Below, piece after piece: positions 13,540-19,649 of a stretch of 19,649 nt of DNA; within the stretch, counting starts at the first letter, position 1, and the number at the start of each line of letters is the position of its first letter. The notes under the pieces were generated by a model. The model had not been told where the DNA came from and made no database searches. It was given only the letters and a program-made list of their open reading frames with translations. Both the position numbers and the translations under genes were made by a program. Origin of the DNA: Solobacterium sp. (GTDB lineage Bacteria > Bacillota_I > Bacilli_A > Erysipelotrichales > Erysipelotrichaceae); NCBI GenBank assembly GCA_016284975.1, contig JAEEPV010000054.1, positions 1 to 19,649 of the forward strand, read 5' to 3'.

Positions 13540-14475
13540 ATGTCAGTATTTAATGATATCCAGTCAGCTCTTCGGGAAAGAGCGGATTTGAATGCACGGC
13601 TAGCACTGATTCCTTATGAAGGTACACCCGAAATTAAGGAAGTGAATGGCCAGAAATACCTGTATACGCGCAAACGTGTAGGAAGCAGGGTAACTTCGAC
13701 CTATGTCGGCACATACTCTGATGAGCTTTATCAGCTGCTGCTTCGAAACACACGGGAAGCGCGGGAACTCAGAAAACAGCTTCGGATACTGAATAAAACG
13801 CTTGCAGAACTGGGGTATCAGGGAGGTGGGCTCCCTCCCAGCGTGGTTCAGAATCTGGAATTTGCCAGAGCCAATATGAAAACGAACATCTATGATCAGG
13901 CTGTTCTTGAGGGTGTTGCCACGTCCTTCCCACAAACAGAAGAAATCATAGAAAACGGAAAAGTTAACGGCATGACAGCTTCTGATGTCCAGAAGATTTT
14001 GAACCTGAAGCACGCGTGGGAATTCATACTGGACCCGGATGTGATACAGGCAAAAAGTGATTACTATGTTCTCTGTCATATTGCCCGTCTGGTCAATGAA
14101 GGCTTTTTCATTGACGGCGGGAGGATCCGGGGTGTTCCTGTAACAATCGGAGGCTCTTCATATATTCCGCCCCTCCCTTTAGAAGTTGAAGTCAAAGAAA
14201 AAATTGAGGAAATCCTTCAATCGGAAATGGAGGATATCGATAAGTCAATCCGTTTGTGCTTGTATACGATGAAAACTCAGATTTTTATCGACGGAAACAA
14301 ACGAGCGGCAGTGATTTATGCAAACCATTTTCTGATCGCCCATGGGCAGGGTTTCCTGGTGATTCCGGAGAAGCAGGTTTCTAAGTTCAAAAAACTGCTG
14401 GTGGCCTATTATGAAGGAGAGGATGAAGGAATCATTACAGCCTTTCTGAAAGAGAACTGCTGGAAGAAAATGTAA
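13540..14475 (+). CDS. Fic-domain protein with altered catalytic motif
   Basis: Fic proteins transfer AMP or related groups onto target proteins. This one has 311 residues from the ATG at 13540, chosen because GGAGGA precedes it; an in-frame ATG at 13513 lies inside the operator repeat. Residues 30-90 form a basic region (GQKYLYTRKRVGSR...TYVGTYSDEL) that may bind nucleic acid, then a coiled coil. The segment AVLEGVATSFPQTEEI (121-136) resembles the helix carrying the inhibitory Glu. The Fic core at 165-275 has the flap RIRGVPVTIGGSSYIPP. The active-site motif reads QIFIDGNKR (247-255), where the usual motif is HxFxDGNGR. The catalytic His is thus Gln247, which suggests altered or lost AMP transfer. 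It is a stand-alone gene under a repeat-rich promoter. Confidence 0.87.
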   Translation: MSVFNDIQSALRERADLNARLALIPYEGTPEIKEVNGQKYLYTRKRVGSRVTSTYVGTYSDELYQLLLRNTREARELRKQLRILNKTLAELGYQGGGLPPSVVQNLEFARANMKTNIYDQAVLEGVATSFPQTEEIIENGKVNGMTASDVQKILNLKHAWEFILDPDVIQAKSDYYVLCHIARLVNEGFFIDGGRIRGVPVTIGGSSYIPPLPLEVEVKEKIEEILQSEMEDIDKSIRLCLYTMKTQIFIDGNKRAAVIYANHFLIAHGQGFLVIPEKQVSKFKKLLVAYYEGEDEGIITAFLKENCWKKM

Positions 14476-14476
14476 A

Positions 14477-14502
14477 GAAGACCGGCATCGCTGTCGGTCT
14501 TC
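14477..14502. terminator. shared terminator between fic and the dehydratase operon
   Basis: GAAGACCG and CGGTCTTC form an 8-bp perfect stem with a 10-base loop. T-rich tracts lie on both sides, with TTTACATTTT on the minus strand being better, so it probably serves both converging units. Confidence 0.65.
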
Positions 14503-14524
14503 GTGTTGTTTGTAAATATTTTTC

Positions 14525-14692
14525 TTACAGATGTCTGTCCCGTTCGATCCTGTCATAGTGTTTCAGCAGGAACGGTTCGATCATAGCGGTCAGTTTCATA
14601 TCCAGATTCAGGATATATACCGTGAATGTGATGATGAAGAATCCCGAGCAGATAAGAAGCAGGATTCCAAGAAGCTTCATAATTCGTTTCAT
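14525..14692 (-). CDS. 55-residue single-span membrane protein
   Basis: This short ORF lies 20 bases downstream of the dehydratase gene, in the same direction. It encodes MKRIMKLLGILLLICSGF followed by a continuing hydrophobic helix to about residue 30. A charged tail of 25 residues ends in DRHL. The basic N-terminus implies N-in topology. The upstream AGGAGGT (14704-14710) is excellent but lies 12 bases from this ATG. A closer ATG in another frame, only 2-3 bases from AGGAGG, would give a 49-residue hydrophilic product and is less likely. Function is unknown. Its position suggests co-expression with the 2-hydroxyacyl-CoA dehydratase subunits. Confidence 0.55.
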   Translation of the reverse strand: MKRIMKLLGILLLICSGFFIITFTVYILNLDMKLTAMIEPFLLKHYDRIERDRHL

Positions 14693-14712
14693 AGTCTTTC
14701 ATTACCTCCTGC

Positions 14713-16278
14713 TTACCATGACTCTTCGTCTTCCAGAACTTCGAGAGACGGATCCAATGGTTCTTCTCTCATGACGGTGCGCATGAAGGAGTTGATCTGA
14801 TCACGTACGCCCTGACGGGAAACGATTCTCGGATCAAACAGATCATGAGTTACCCATACCAGAGGGATGCCTCTTTCACGGGCACGCTCTTCAAAGAGAC
14901 CATGCATGCCGTCAAGCGCCTTACAGGACATGTGTTCCCAAAGGATGACCATGTCTGCGTTGAACATCTCCACATACTCCCAGAGCTCATCCAGCAGTAC
15001 TTTATAACCACCGTGTGTACGATTGCGCATGATCATATTTTCTGTAAGCCATGCCATATCGTAATAAGCGATCTCACGGTTCTCCGGGGTATCGACTTCT
15101 TTCAGTTCTCTTGTGGAGACCATGGATAACATATCGGTCAGCGGCACGATGCCCCAGCAGTTCAGCAGCCATACCAGGAAGTCCATGTAGTAGTGCGACT
15201 GAACACCCCAGATGATGGCACGGTGACGGTATTCCTTTGCCGCCATCTTTTTCTTTTCAAATGCCTGACGGGCAAGTCTTGAGATATTGCGGTCTGCTTT
15301 TTCAAATGCCGGGATACGGCCGCAGATTGCCATGTAGTTGGTTTCGGTATAAAGCGCAAGGTTGGAGCCGAATACCTGCGGATAATCCGTGCGGTTCATT
15401 TCCAGCCATTCCTGGCGGCACTTAGTTGCGTAGTTAACACGTCTTGCACATTCAAAGTACGCATTCCAGTCCCACGGTACGCCGGTATGTTTCTCAACAA
15501 AGGCGATCGCATTTTTGATTTCCTGCGCTGCGTAATCCTGTACGTCATCTTCCCGGTGTCTCAGCGGTGCCGCAAGCTGGAAGACCGGAATTCCGTCTTC
15601 CTTCTCAAGGCGGCGGGAAATAACACCATTTCCTAACAGCGAACCATCACAGGTGGTATTGCACTGAATTGCACAGGCACCAAGTACCGGAGCGTCATCA
15701 TCGATGGATACACCGGCCTCTGCCTCCGGCATCGGACATACGTCACCGGCCAGACCGAATTCCTGTGCCACATCAATGTAGTGTTCTGCCGCATGCTGAT
15801 TCAGAAGAACCGAGACATAGGTTGACGGTGTTTCACGGCTCAGAACCTTGAGCGTCGGGAAACCCATCATGACTGCCGTCATTTCATTCTCATCTACCAG
15901 TACGACTTTCTTGGAGAATTCCGTATCGTTTCCGATGCGGCGGTCACCCCGGAAGAGATTGTTCAAAAGCTGCGCAACGTCATCAATGATCAGATCCTGT
16001 TCTTCATGACAGATCCGCAGATACTCTCCTCTCAGACCCTGGGTATGACGGTCTACCATCATCGGTACTGCGAGATAATTCGCCATCCAGCGGTACCGGA
16101 ACATCGCTTTGACATTTCTCGGTTTTATGACAAACTTACCGAGTGTCATCATGATCTTCAGCCATCTGGAATAGTCATATAAGGTATCCGAGACACCGCG
16201 CCATTCACGGCGTTTCCGGACCTTTCCGCCTGGTATGTACAGATCACCAAGACGATCCGCGCCAACTTCCTTAGCCAT
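14713..16278 (-). CDS. 2-hydroxyacyl-CoA dehydratase family subunit (large)
   Basis: This 521-residue member of the HgdB/BadD superfamily would bind a [4Fe-4S] cluster and help dehydrate a 2-hydroxyacyl-CoA by a ketyl-radical route, or reduce an acyl-CoA. It is longer than the usual 400-480 residues because of an N-terminal extension of roughly 100 residues. Likely cluster cysteines are in GACAIQCNTTCDGSL, DVCPMPE and MSCKALDGMHG. The segment DMVILWEHMSCKALDG, followed by RERGIPLVWVTHDLFDPRIVS and QINSFM, is the family's C-terminal signature. Its ATG overlaps the stop of the upstream subunit by 8 bases, with an AAGGAGT site, so the two are translationally coupled. No activator ATPase or CoA-transferase is in the window, so the substrate is open. 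Confidence 0.82.
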   Translation of the reverse strand: MAKEVGADRLGDLYIPGGKVRKRREWRGVSDTLYDYSRWLKIMMTLGKFVIKPRNVKAMFRYRWMANYLAVPMMVDRHTQGLRGEYLRICHEEQDLIIDDVAQLLNNLFRGDRRIGNDTEFSKKVVLVDENEMTAVMMGFPTLKVLSRETPSTYVSVLLNQHAAEHYIDVAQEFGLAGDVCPMPEAEAGVSIDDDAPVLGACAIQCNTTCDGSLLGNGVISRRLEKEDGIPVFQLAAPLRHREDDVQDYAAQEIKNAIAFVEKHTGVPWDWNAYFECARRVNYATKCRQEWLEMNRTDYPQVFGSNLALYTETNYMAICGRIPAFEKADRNISRLARQAFEKKKMAAKEYRHRAIIWGVQSHYYMDFLVWLLNCWGIVPLTDMLSMVSTRELKEVDTPENREIAYYDMAWLTENMIMRNRTHGGYKVLLDELWEYVEMFNADMVILWEHMSCKALDGMHGLFEERARERGIPLVWVTHDLFDPRIVSRQGVRDQINSFMRTVMREEPLDPSLEVLEDEESW

Positions 16279-17506
16279 TGTCTGACTCCTTTCTGATCTT
16301 TTTGATGCCGATGCTTTCTACAAATGCCTGAACTCTGGTACGCATCTGACCGGAGTTGCCGATCGCATACGGCCTGTCTACCGCGAGGACCGGATAACCG
16401 AACTCTTCTCTCAGAATATGAGAGCCGAGCATCTTCTCATACGCCCACGGATCACAGAACTTCATCTGTTCATAGATAATGCCGTCTGCGTTGAATTCCT
16501 TTGCCAGTGCCGCAACATAATCACGTCTGGCATCCATCTTCGTGCTGTCCATGTAACGCGGGCACTGACCGCGGTACATATACTGCCGGCAGATCTGGGT
16601 CAATGGATCTTCTTCATCATTCAGAATGATCGGATCTCTGCCCGGGAAGGATCCGCAGCAATACCGATCCGCACAGACATAGGCGCCGCTGTCTTCCACG
16701 AGTTTGATGAAATCAACATCATCCATCTCGGAACCGGCAACCAGTACTCTTGCGCCATACGGGAATTTCGCATCGGGTTCACGGGTTTTCAGTTCTTCCA
16801 GTGTTTCTTCCAGCTTGTCGATCAGCAGATACTTCGGTGCTACATACGTTGCCAGCGTGAATACCTGGAACTCATAGCCGGTGATCCGGGGATTGTCATC
16901 CTTGCGGTATTCCCCGATTGCACGGATCAGTTCACATACCCGGTTATGTTCTTTTACGGCTGCGCGGATCGCATCATCGGAAATATCGATGCCATAGTTT
17001 TCCGCCAGCGGTTTCAGAATATGATTCCGGCACTGCAGGACATAAAGGTTCAGACCATTATCGTCTGCCTTCATGGGAATCTCCATATAGGAGTAGAAGA
17101 AATGTTCTTTCCCCTTTCCCAGTGTGTTCAGCAGCTCCATGTTTTCCACGCATCGGTTCATCATGGAACAGCCATCCGGTGTAATGATACAGTCTGCGAA
17201 GTTGAATCCGCCCTCTACTGCCCTTTCCAGAAGAGCGCGTGTATATTCACAGAGAAAACTGGTGAGGTAATAGGTCGAGACTTCCAGCGATCCGGTGCGC
17301 GGTGCGCGTAGACGCGTTGAAAAAACGCCCGGCAGATTCAGAAGCGGTTCCGGTGTATTCTCGCAGGTATACGCTGCGCACACCTTCCCTTCCTTCTGTG
17401 CCTGCTGAATCAGATCATTGTTAGCCTCCTGAAGTAGATCCTCAAAGTACTTCAAATGCTTCAGGTCTTTCAATATTATGTCCTCTGTCTTTCCGAAACT
17501 GACCAT
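16271..17506 (-). CDS. 2-hydroxyacyl-CoA dehydratase family subunit (small)
   Basis: This 411-residue partner of the dehydratase pair has the family's landmarks in order: Cys48 in YTCENTPEPLLNLPG, Cys86 in SFLCEYTRALLE, and Cys113 in PDGCSMMNRC. Later come YCCGSFPG, QCPRYM, and FCDPWAYEKMLGSHILREE with VLAVDRPY and QMRTRVQAFVE at the C-terminus. The length matches HgdB/FldC/HadC-type subunits (375-410). Enzymes of this group need a strictly anaerobic cell and an ATP-driven activator, which must be encoded elsewhere. The ATG at 17504-17506 has no ribosome binding site. A TTG at 17471-17473, preceded by AGAGGA, is a good alternative start and would shorten the protein by 11 residues. Confidence 0.87.
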   Translation of the reverse strand: MVSFGKTEDIILKDLKHLKYFEDLLQEANNDLIQQAQKEGKVCAAYTCENTPEPLLNLPGVFSTRLRAPRTGSLEVSTYYLTSFLCEYTRALLERAVEGGFNFADCIITPDGCSMMNRCVENMELLNTLGKGKEHFFYSYMEIPMKADDNGLNLYVLQCRNHILKPLAENYGIDISDDAIRAAVKEHNRVCELIRAIGEYRKDDNPRITGYEFQVFTLATYVAPKYLLIDKLEETLEELKTREPDAKFPYGARVLVAGSEMDDVDFIKLVEDSGAYVCADRYCCGSFPGRDPIILNDEEDPLTQICRQYMYRGQCPRYMDSTKMDARRDYVAALAKEFNADGIIYEQMKFCDPWAYEKMLGSHILREEFGYPVLAVDRPYAIGNSGQMRTRVQAFVESIGIKKIRKESDNG

Positions 17507-17644
17507 CGTGGCTGTAATTATGATCGGTGTCAGTTTTCTTACTATAAATTTAACATATTACTTATTAATAAAGGGTAGGATTCTGGCCATTCAGACTCCT
17601 TTCTGTTGTGTTAAACGAATTCATAACTGCCAGTTTTGCACACG

Positions 17645-17697
17645 AAAAAAAGAAAGCAGCTGTTCCATATGATCCTGTCATACTGGAAGCAGCCGCT
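17645..17697 (-). terminator. terminator of the second double-glycine peptide gene
   Basis: On the minus strand AGCGGCTG pairs with CAGCTGCT (one G-T), extended by TTCCA/TGGAA and TATGA/TCATA, then TTTCTTTTTTT. It is an unusually long and strong hairpin, 12 bases after the stop. Confidence 0.88.
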
Positions 17698-17709
17698 TCA
17701 TAATTTGTA

Positions 17710-18012
17710 TTAAATACTGAAGTATTTTCCGAAATTGATATCGGGGCTGCCTTCCGGCGAATTGGCGATATCCTCTTTCCATCTGGAAACAGCTTCATTG
17801 TAGCGGGTAGCCAGGTTCGATATTTCCTCATTCTTTCCATTGCTGTAAAGATAGGACATTGTGTAATTAAGCCTGGCCTTAATCTGAAAAAGTTTATCCC
17901 ATTCCGATCTGCGGATCTCTCTGCCGCCTGTTGTATTTGCCAGTTCTTCCGGACCCAGTAGTTCTGCGATCTGATCCATTTCATCTACAGCGTCTTTTTC
18001 TTCTTTGTTCAT
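17710..18012 (-). CDS. second small peptide with double-glycine leader
   Basis: This 100-residue protein starts at ATG 18010-18012, eight bases after a perfect AGGAGGT. The N-terminal part has a leader-like pattern, LGPEELANTTGG: Glu23 at -8, Leu24 at -7, Gly29-Gly30 at -2/-1. Cutting there would release about 70 hydrophilic residues (REIRRSEWDKLFQ... to ...FGKYFSI) that are helical, with no cysteines. No C39 exporter, immunity gene or RiPP-modifying enzyme is visible. It is a monocistronic unit with a strong terminator. It shares no obvious mature sequence with the peptide at 4894-5181, only the leader logic. A secreted signal, bacteriocin-like peptide or unrelated cytoplasmic protein all remain possible. 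Confidence 0.75.
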   Translation of the reverse strand: MNKEEKDAVDEMDQIAELLGPEELANTTGGREIRRSEWDKLFQIKARLNYTMSYLYSNGKNEEISNLATRYNEAVSRWKEDIANSPEGSPDINFGKYFSI

Positions 18013-18066
18013 GATTTTTACCTCCTGTATGAGGTGCGGTTTATGCCCCGATGTATTTACAAATTA

Positions 18067-18072
18067 ATTATA
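18067..18072 (-). promoter_or_regulatory. candidate -10 of the second double-glycine peptide gene
   Basis: The minus strand has TATAAT in AATGTATAATTAA, 55 bases before the ATG. No clear -35 is present. Confidence 0.3.
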
Positions 18073-18080
18073 CATTAGCC

Positions 18081-18260
18081 ATGAAACCTTTACCCTGTTG
18101 GCGTCCGGCGGAAATCGCATGTGGAAGCGGAAAGAAGTTCAGAAATTGTCACAGTAAGGATTTTATAAAAGAGCTATTACAGACAAATCCCCTTCATTTT
18201 CATCATGAAAAAGTGTACGGCAAGTCTACGTCTTGTGAAATCACTGCACAAGCACGCTAA
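18081..18260 (+). pseudogene. short ORF with SEC-C zinc motif, probably a remnant
   Basis: This 59-codon frame contains ACGSGKKFRNCH, the SEC-C motif (CxCGSGKKYKxCH) found at the ends of SecA and in many small proteins. The usual PCPC pair is disturbed: Cys occurs in PCWRP and again eight residues later, so one zinc ligand is displaced. The rest (SKDFIKELLQTNPLHFHH) is not recognised. No ribosome binding site precedes the ATG at 18081 or the in-frame one at 18051, and the stop runs into the T tract of the gap-fragment terminator. I read it as a decayed or truncated gene; a small functional zinc peptide is less likely. Confidence 0.35.
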
Positions 18261-18297
18261 AAAAAGACCCTCCGAGGCTAAGTGCCCAGGAAGGTCT
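18258..18297 (-). terminator. terminator retained with the gap fragment
   Basis: On the minus strand AGACC and GGTCT, extended by CC/GG pairs, form a hairpin followed by seven T. It lies 35 bases after the stop of the gap fragment and is presumably that gene's original terminator. Confidence 0.8.
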
Positions 18298-18331
18298 AAT
18301 TTCGTTACCTTCTCTTTGTTAAGCGAAATAA

Positions 18332-18415
18332 TTACTTAACGTTGGAGAAGTACTTGATGGTGCGAACCATCTGAGAAGTATAGGAGTTCTCGTTGTCATA
18401 CAGCCAGAGGGTACG
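18332..18415 (-). pseudogene. gap: orphan 3' end of a glyceraldehyde-3-phosphate dehydrogenase gene
   Basis: Twenty-seven codons plus a TAA stop encode the C-terminal signature of GAPDH, including LYDNENSYTSQMVRTIKYF. This corresponds to the WYDNExSYTxQMVRTLxYF ending of Firmicute enzymes. Homology stops abruptly at 18415; two codons further upstream the frame hits TAA, and there is no start or ribosome binding site. The remaining 300 or so residues of the enzyme are absent from the window. The fragment is intact up to the break and keeps its terminator. That favours a clean recombination or integration event over gradual decay. A full gap gene is expected elsewhere. Confidence 0.85.
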
Positions 18416-18421
18416 TTTTTA

Positions 18422-18505
18422 TCATGGTTCATCATGCTTTATCTTCCCTGTTTATCGCATATCGGAGAACTGACAAGTTTTCGTCTTTTCTCATCACGGT
18501 TCGTC
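18422..18505 (+). repeat. imperfect 12-bp direct repeat beside the gap break
   Basis: TCATGGTTCATC (18422-18433) and TCACGGTTCGTC (18494-18505) differ at two positions and are 72 bases apart. The first lies seven bases beyond the end of gap homology. A further TTCGTCTT is repeated 20 bases apart within this stretch. Confidence 0.35.
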
Positions 18506-18513
18506 TTGTTTCA

Positions 18514-18551
18514 GTGTAATAGTGTAACTTCTGGTGTAAGCAAAAGTGTAA
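18514..18551 (+). repeat. four direct GTGTAA repeats
   Basis: GTGTAA occurs at 18514, 18522, 18534 and 18546 (spacings 8, 12 and 12). The region from 18416 to 18651 otherwise shows no gene. Clustered short direct repeats about 100 bases from an att-like break resemble the arm sites bound by tyrosine recombinases. Regulator or iteron sites are alternatives. Confidence 0.5.
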
Positions 18552-18651
18552 ACCTGCATGCATACGCTTAGCTGATCGGAAAAACTGGAATCTAGATGTC
18601 GATCAACAGCAATACTATTTTGTCCCGAGTATATCGCCAAATGACTCTATT

Positions 18652-18930
18652 TCATGATCTGCCAAAACAAGCTTCTATCTCAGATACCTTGAGCACTCTT
18701 CCTACCGATGCGATCTTCTCATTGATGATTAGGGCAGGAAATGACATCACACCATAAACCATTGCCTTTTCGATGTCCGTTACATATTCCGGTTCAATGC
18801 TGAGCCCCTTGTTTTTCATAGCTTCCTTTGTGTTTTCCAGAAGCTTATGACATTTGGCGCATCCAGATCCCAATACCTTAACTGAAGTGATTTCGGGTGT
18901 ACAGTTTCCACCGCATTTGCATTCATCCAT
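18652..18930 (-). CDS. thioredoxin-like small redox protein (CxxC)
   Basis: This 92-residue cytoplasmic protein is of the redox-active disulfide type (TIGR00412/thioredoxin_3 style). The active site is GSGCAKCHKL with Cys24 and Cys27. The cis-Pro region VMSFPALIIN follows at the expected distance. An extra cysteine-rich N-terminus (ECKCGGNC) may bind metal. The start at 18930 is chosen because AAGGAGG lies eight bases upstream; a TTG at 18951 would extend it by seven residues across that site. It is 17 bases downstream of a permease gene. This permease-thioredoxin pairing is common next to arsenic or metal resistance genes, so a role in metalloid or thiol handling is plausible but unproven. 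Confidence 0.88.
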   Translation of the reverse strand: MDECKCGGNCTPEITSVKVLGSGCAKCHKLLENTKEAMKNKGLSIEPEYVTDIEKAMVYGVMSFPALIINEKIASVGRVLKVSEIEACFGRS

Positions 18931-18947
18931 TTTGTTTTTCCTCCTTA

Positions 18948-19649
18948 TCAAACCAGCAATGGCCGCAAAATATTGAACATATATCCGATCAGGATGATCC
19001 CGATCACACAGATTAACACAAAGACATACAGCAGTTCTTTTTTGACCGCTTTCTTCAGCATGATCAGTGACGGCAAGGATAGTGTAGTCACGGACATCAT
19101 GAAGGACAGTACTGTTCCGAGCTGTGCACCTTTTGCCAGAAGCGCTTCTGCTACCGGTATGGTCCCAAAGATATCTGCATACATTGGTACTCCCAGCAAA
19201 GTCGCCAGAACAACACCAAACGGATTATTGTCCCCGAGGATCTTTTCGATCCATGTTTCCGGTATCCAGTTATGAATGAACGCTCCGATACCAACACCGA
19301 TCAGAATGTAGGGAAATACCTTTGTAAAGGTCTCTCTGACCTGATCCTTTGCAAATGCAAGGCGCTCCTGAATGGACGGCATATCATTTTCGGTATCGAT
19401 CACTTTCGCACTTTTGACAAAGTCTTCGACATACTTTTCCATTCCCATTTTTCCGATCAGCCATCCTCCGCATACCGCAAGCACAAGACCGATGATCACA
19501 TAGATCACAGCGATCTTTGTGCCAAAGATGGACATCAGCAGAACAAGCGAACCCAGATCCACCATAGGAGAAGAGATCAGAAACGAGAACGTAGTACTGA
19601 CCGGAAGACCCGCACTGGTAAATCCGATAAACAACGGGATCGATGAACA
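18948..19649 (-). CDS. DUF318/YraQ-type permease, 5' end outside window
   Basis: The C-terminal 233 residues of an integral membrane protein are visible; the frame runs open to the window edge, so the start lies beyond 19649. At the edge the motif CSSIPLFIGFTSAGLP and then TFSFLISSPMVDLGS identify the COG0701 permease family (YraQ/ArsP-like). In this family a CSCS-type motif lines the transport path. Membrane segments follow near IFGTKIAVIYVIIGLVLAV, a charged cytoplasmic loop (YVEDFVKSAK to RETFTKV), FPYILIGVGIGAFIH, and three more to the C-terminus. Some relatives export organoarsenicals; most have no known substrate. It is co-transcribed with the thioredoxin-like gene and lies on the element side of the gap break. 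Confidence 0.88.
   Translation of the reverse strand, partial: CSSIPLFIGFTSAGLPVSTTFSFLISSPMVDLGSLVLLMSIFGTKIAVIYVIIGLVLAVCGGWLIGKMGMEKYVEDFVKSAKVIDTENDMPSIQERLAFAKDQVRETFTKVFPYILIGVGIGAFIHNWIPETWIEKILGDNNPFGVVLATLLGVPMYADIFGTIPVAEALLAKGAQLGTVLSFMMSVTTLSLPSLIMLKKAVKKELLYVFVLICVIGIILIGYMFNILRPLLV

Noticed and set aside
16418..17311. 297-codon plus-strand ORF
   Set aside because: It is fully antisense to the well-supported small dehydratase subunit and is a shadow of it.
17565..17984. 139-codon minus-strand ORF overlapping the second double-glycine peptide gene
   Set aside because: Same strand but another frame; it lacks a ribosome binding site and runs through the strong terminator, whereas the chosen frame has a perfect AGGAGGT.

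Overview
The window looks like chromosome from a low- to mid-GC anaerobic Firmicute. Four things support this: gpsB, strong AGGAGG-type ribosome binding sites, an Rrf2-controlled cysteine/methionine gene pair, and an oxygen-sensitive 2-hydroxyacyl-CoA dehydratase pair. The gene style resembles the Erysipelotrichia, but that lineage is an inference. No rRNA, tRNA, CRISPR array or transposase was seen.

Left part (1-6200): two minus-strand genes of unknown function, one truncated by the window edge and one a zinc-ribbon/coiled-coil protein. Next comes an unassigned structured RNA on the minus strand, divergent from gpsB and apparently sharing a palindromic -10 region with it. gpsB forms a two-gene operon with a C-terminally membrane-anchored protein. 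Then follow, each with its own terminator, a classical short-chain dehydrogenase, a 95-residue peptide with a double-glycine leader, and a LEA-like amphipathic helical protein.

Middle part (6200-14500): a GntR/UTRA regulator with a metal-dependent amidohydrolase, then metY-cysK transcribed divergently from an Rrf2 regulator. The metY leader encodes a 22-residue peptide with tandem Cys codons. Those codons abut a segment able to pair with the metY ribosome binding site, so this is a candidate cysteine-sensing attenuator. After it come a membrane-anchored hypothetical protein, a VanY-like lipoprotein carboxypeptidase, and a Fic-domain gene under a promoter that carries four inverted copies of one operator half-site.

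Right part (14500-19649): an overlapping pair of 2-hydroxyacyl-CoA dehydratase subunits without an activator, followed by a very small membrane protein. Next are a second double-glycine-leader peptide and a SEC-C motif remnant. An orphan 3' end of a glyceraldehyde-3-phosphate dehydrogenase gene follows, still with its terminator. Immediately beyond it are repeated GTGTAA motifs and a thioredoxin-like protein/permease module that runs off the window. The gap fragment and repeats look like the edge of an integrated element.

The strongest items for follow-up are the cysteine leader peptide, the gap 3'-end junction, the RNA opposite gpsB, the Fic operator array and the two orphan double-glycine peptides.
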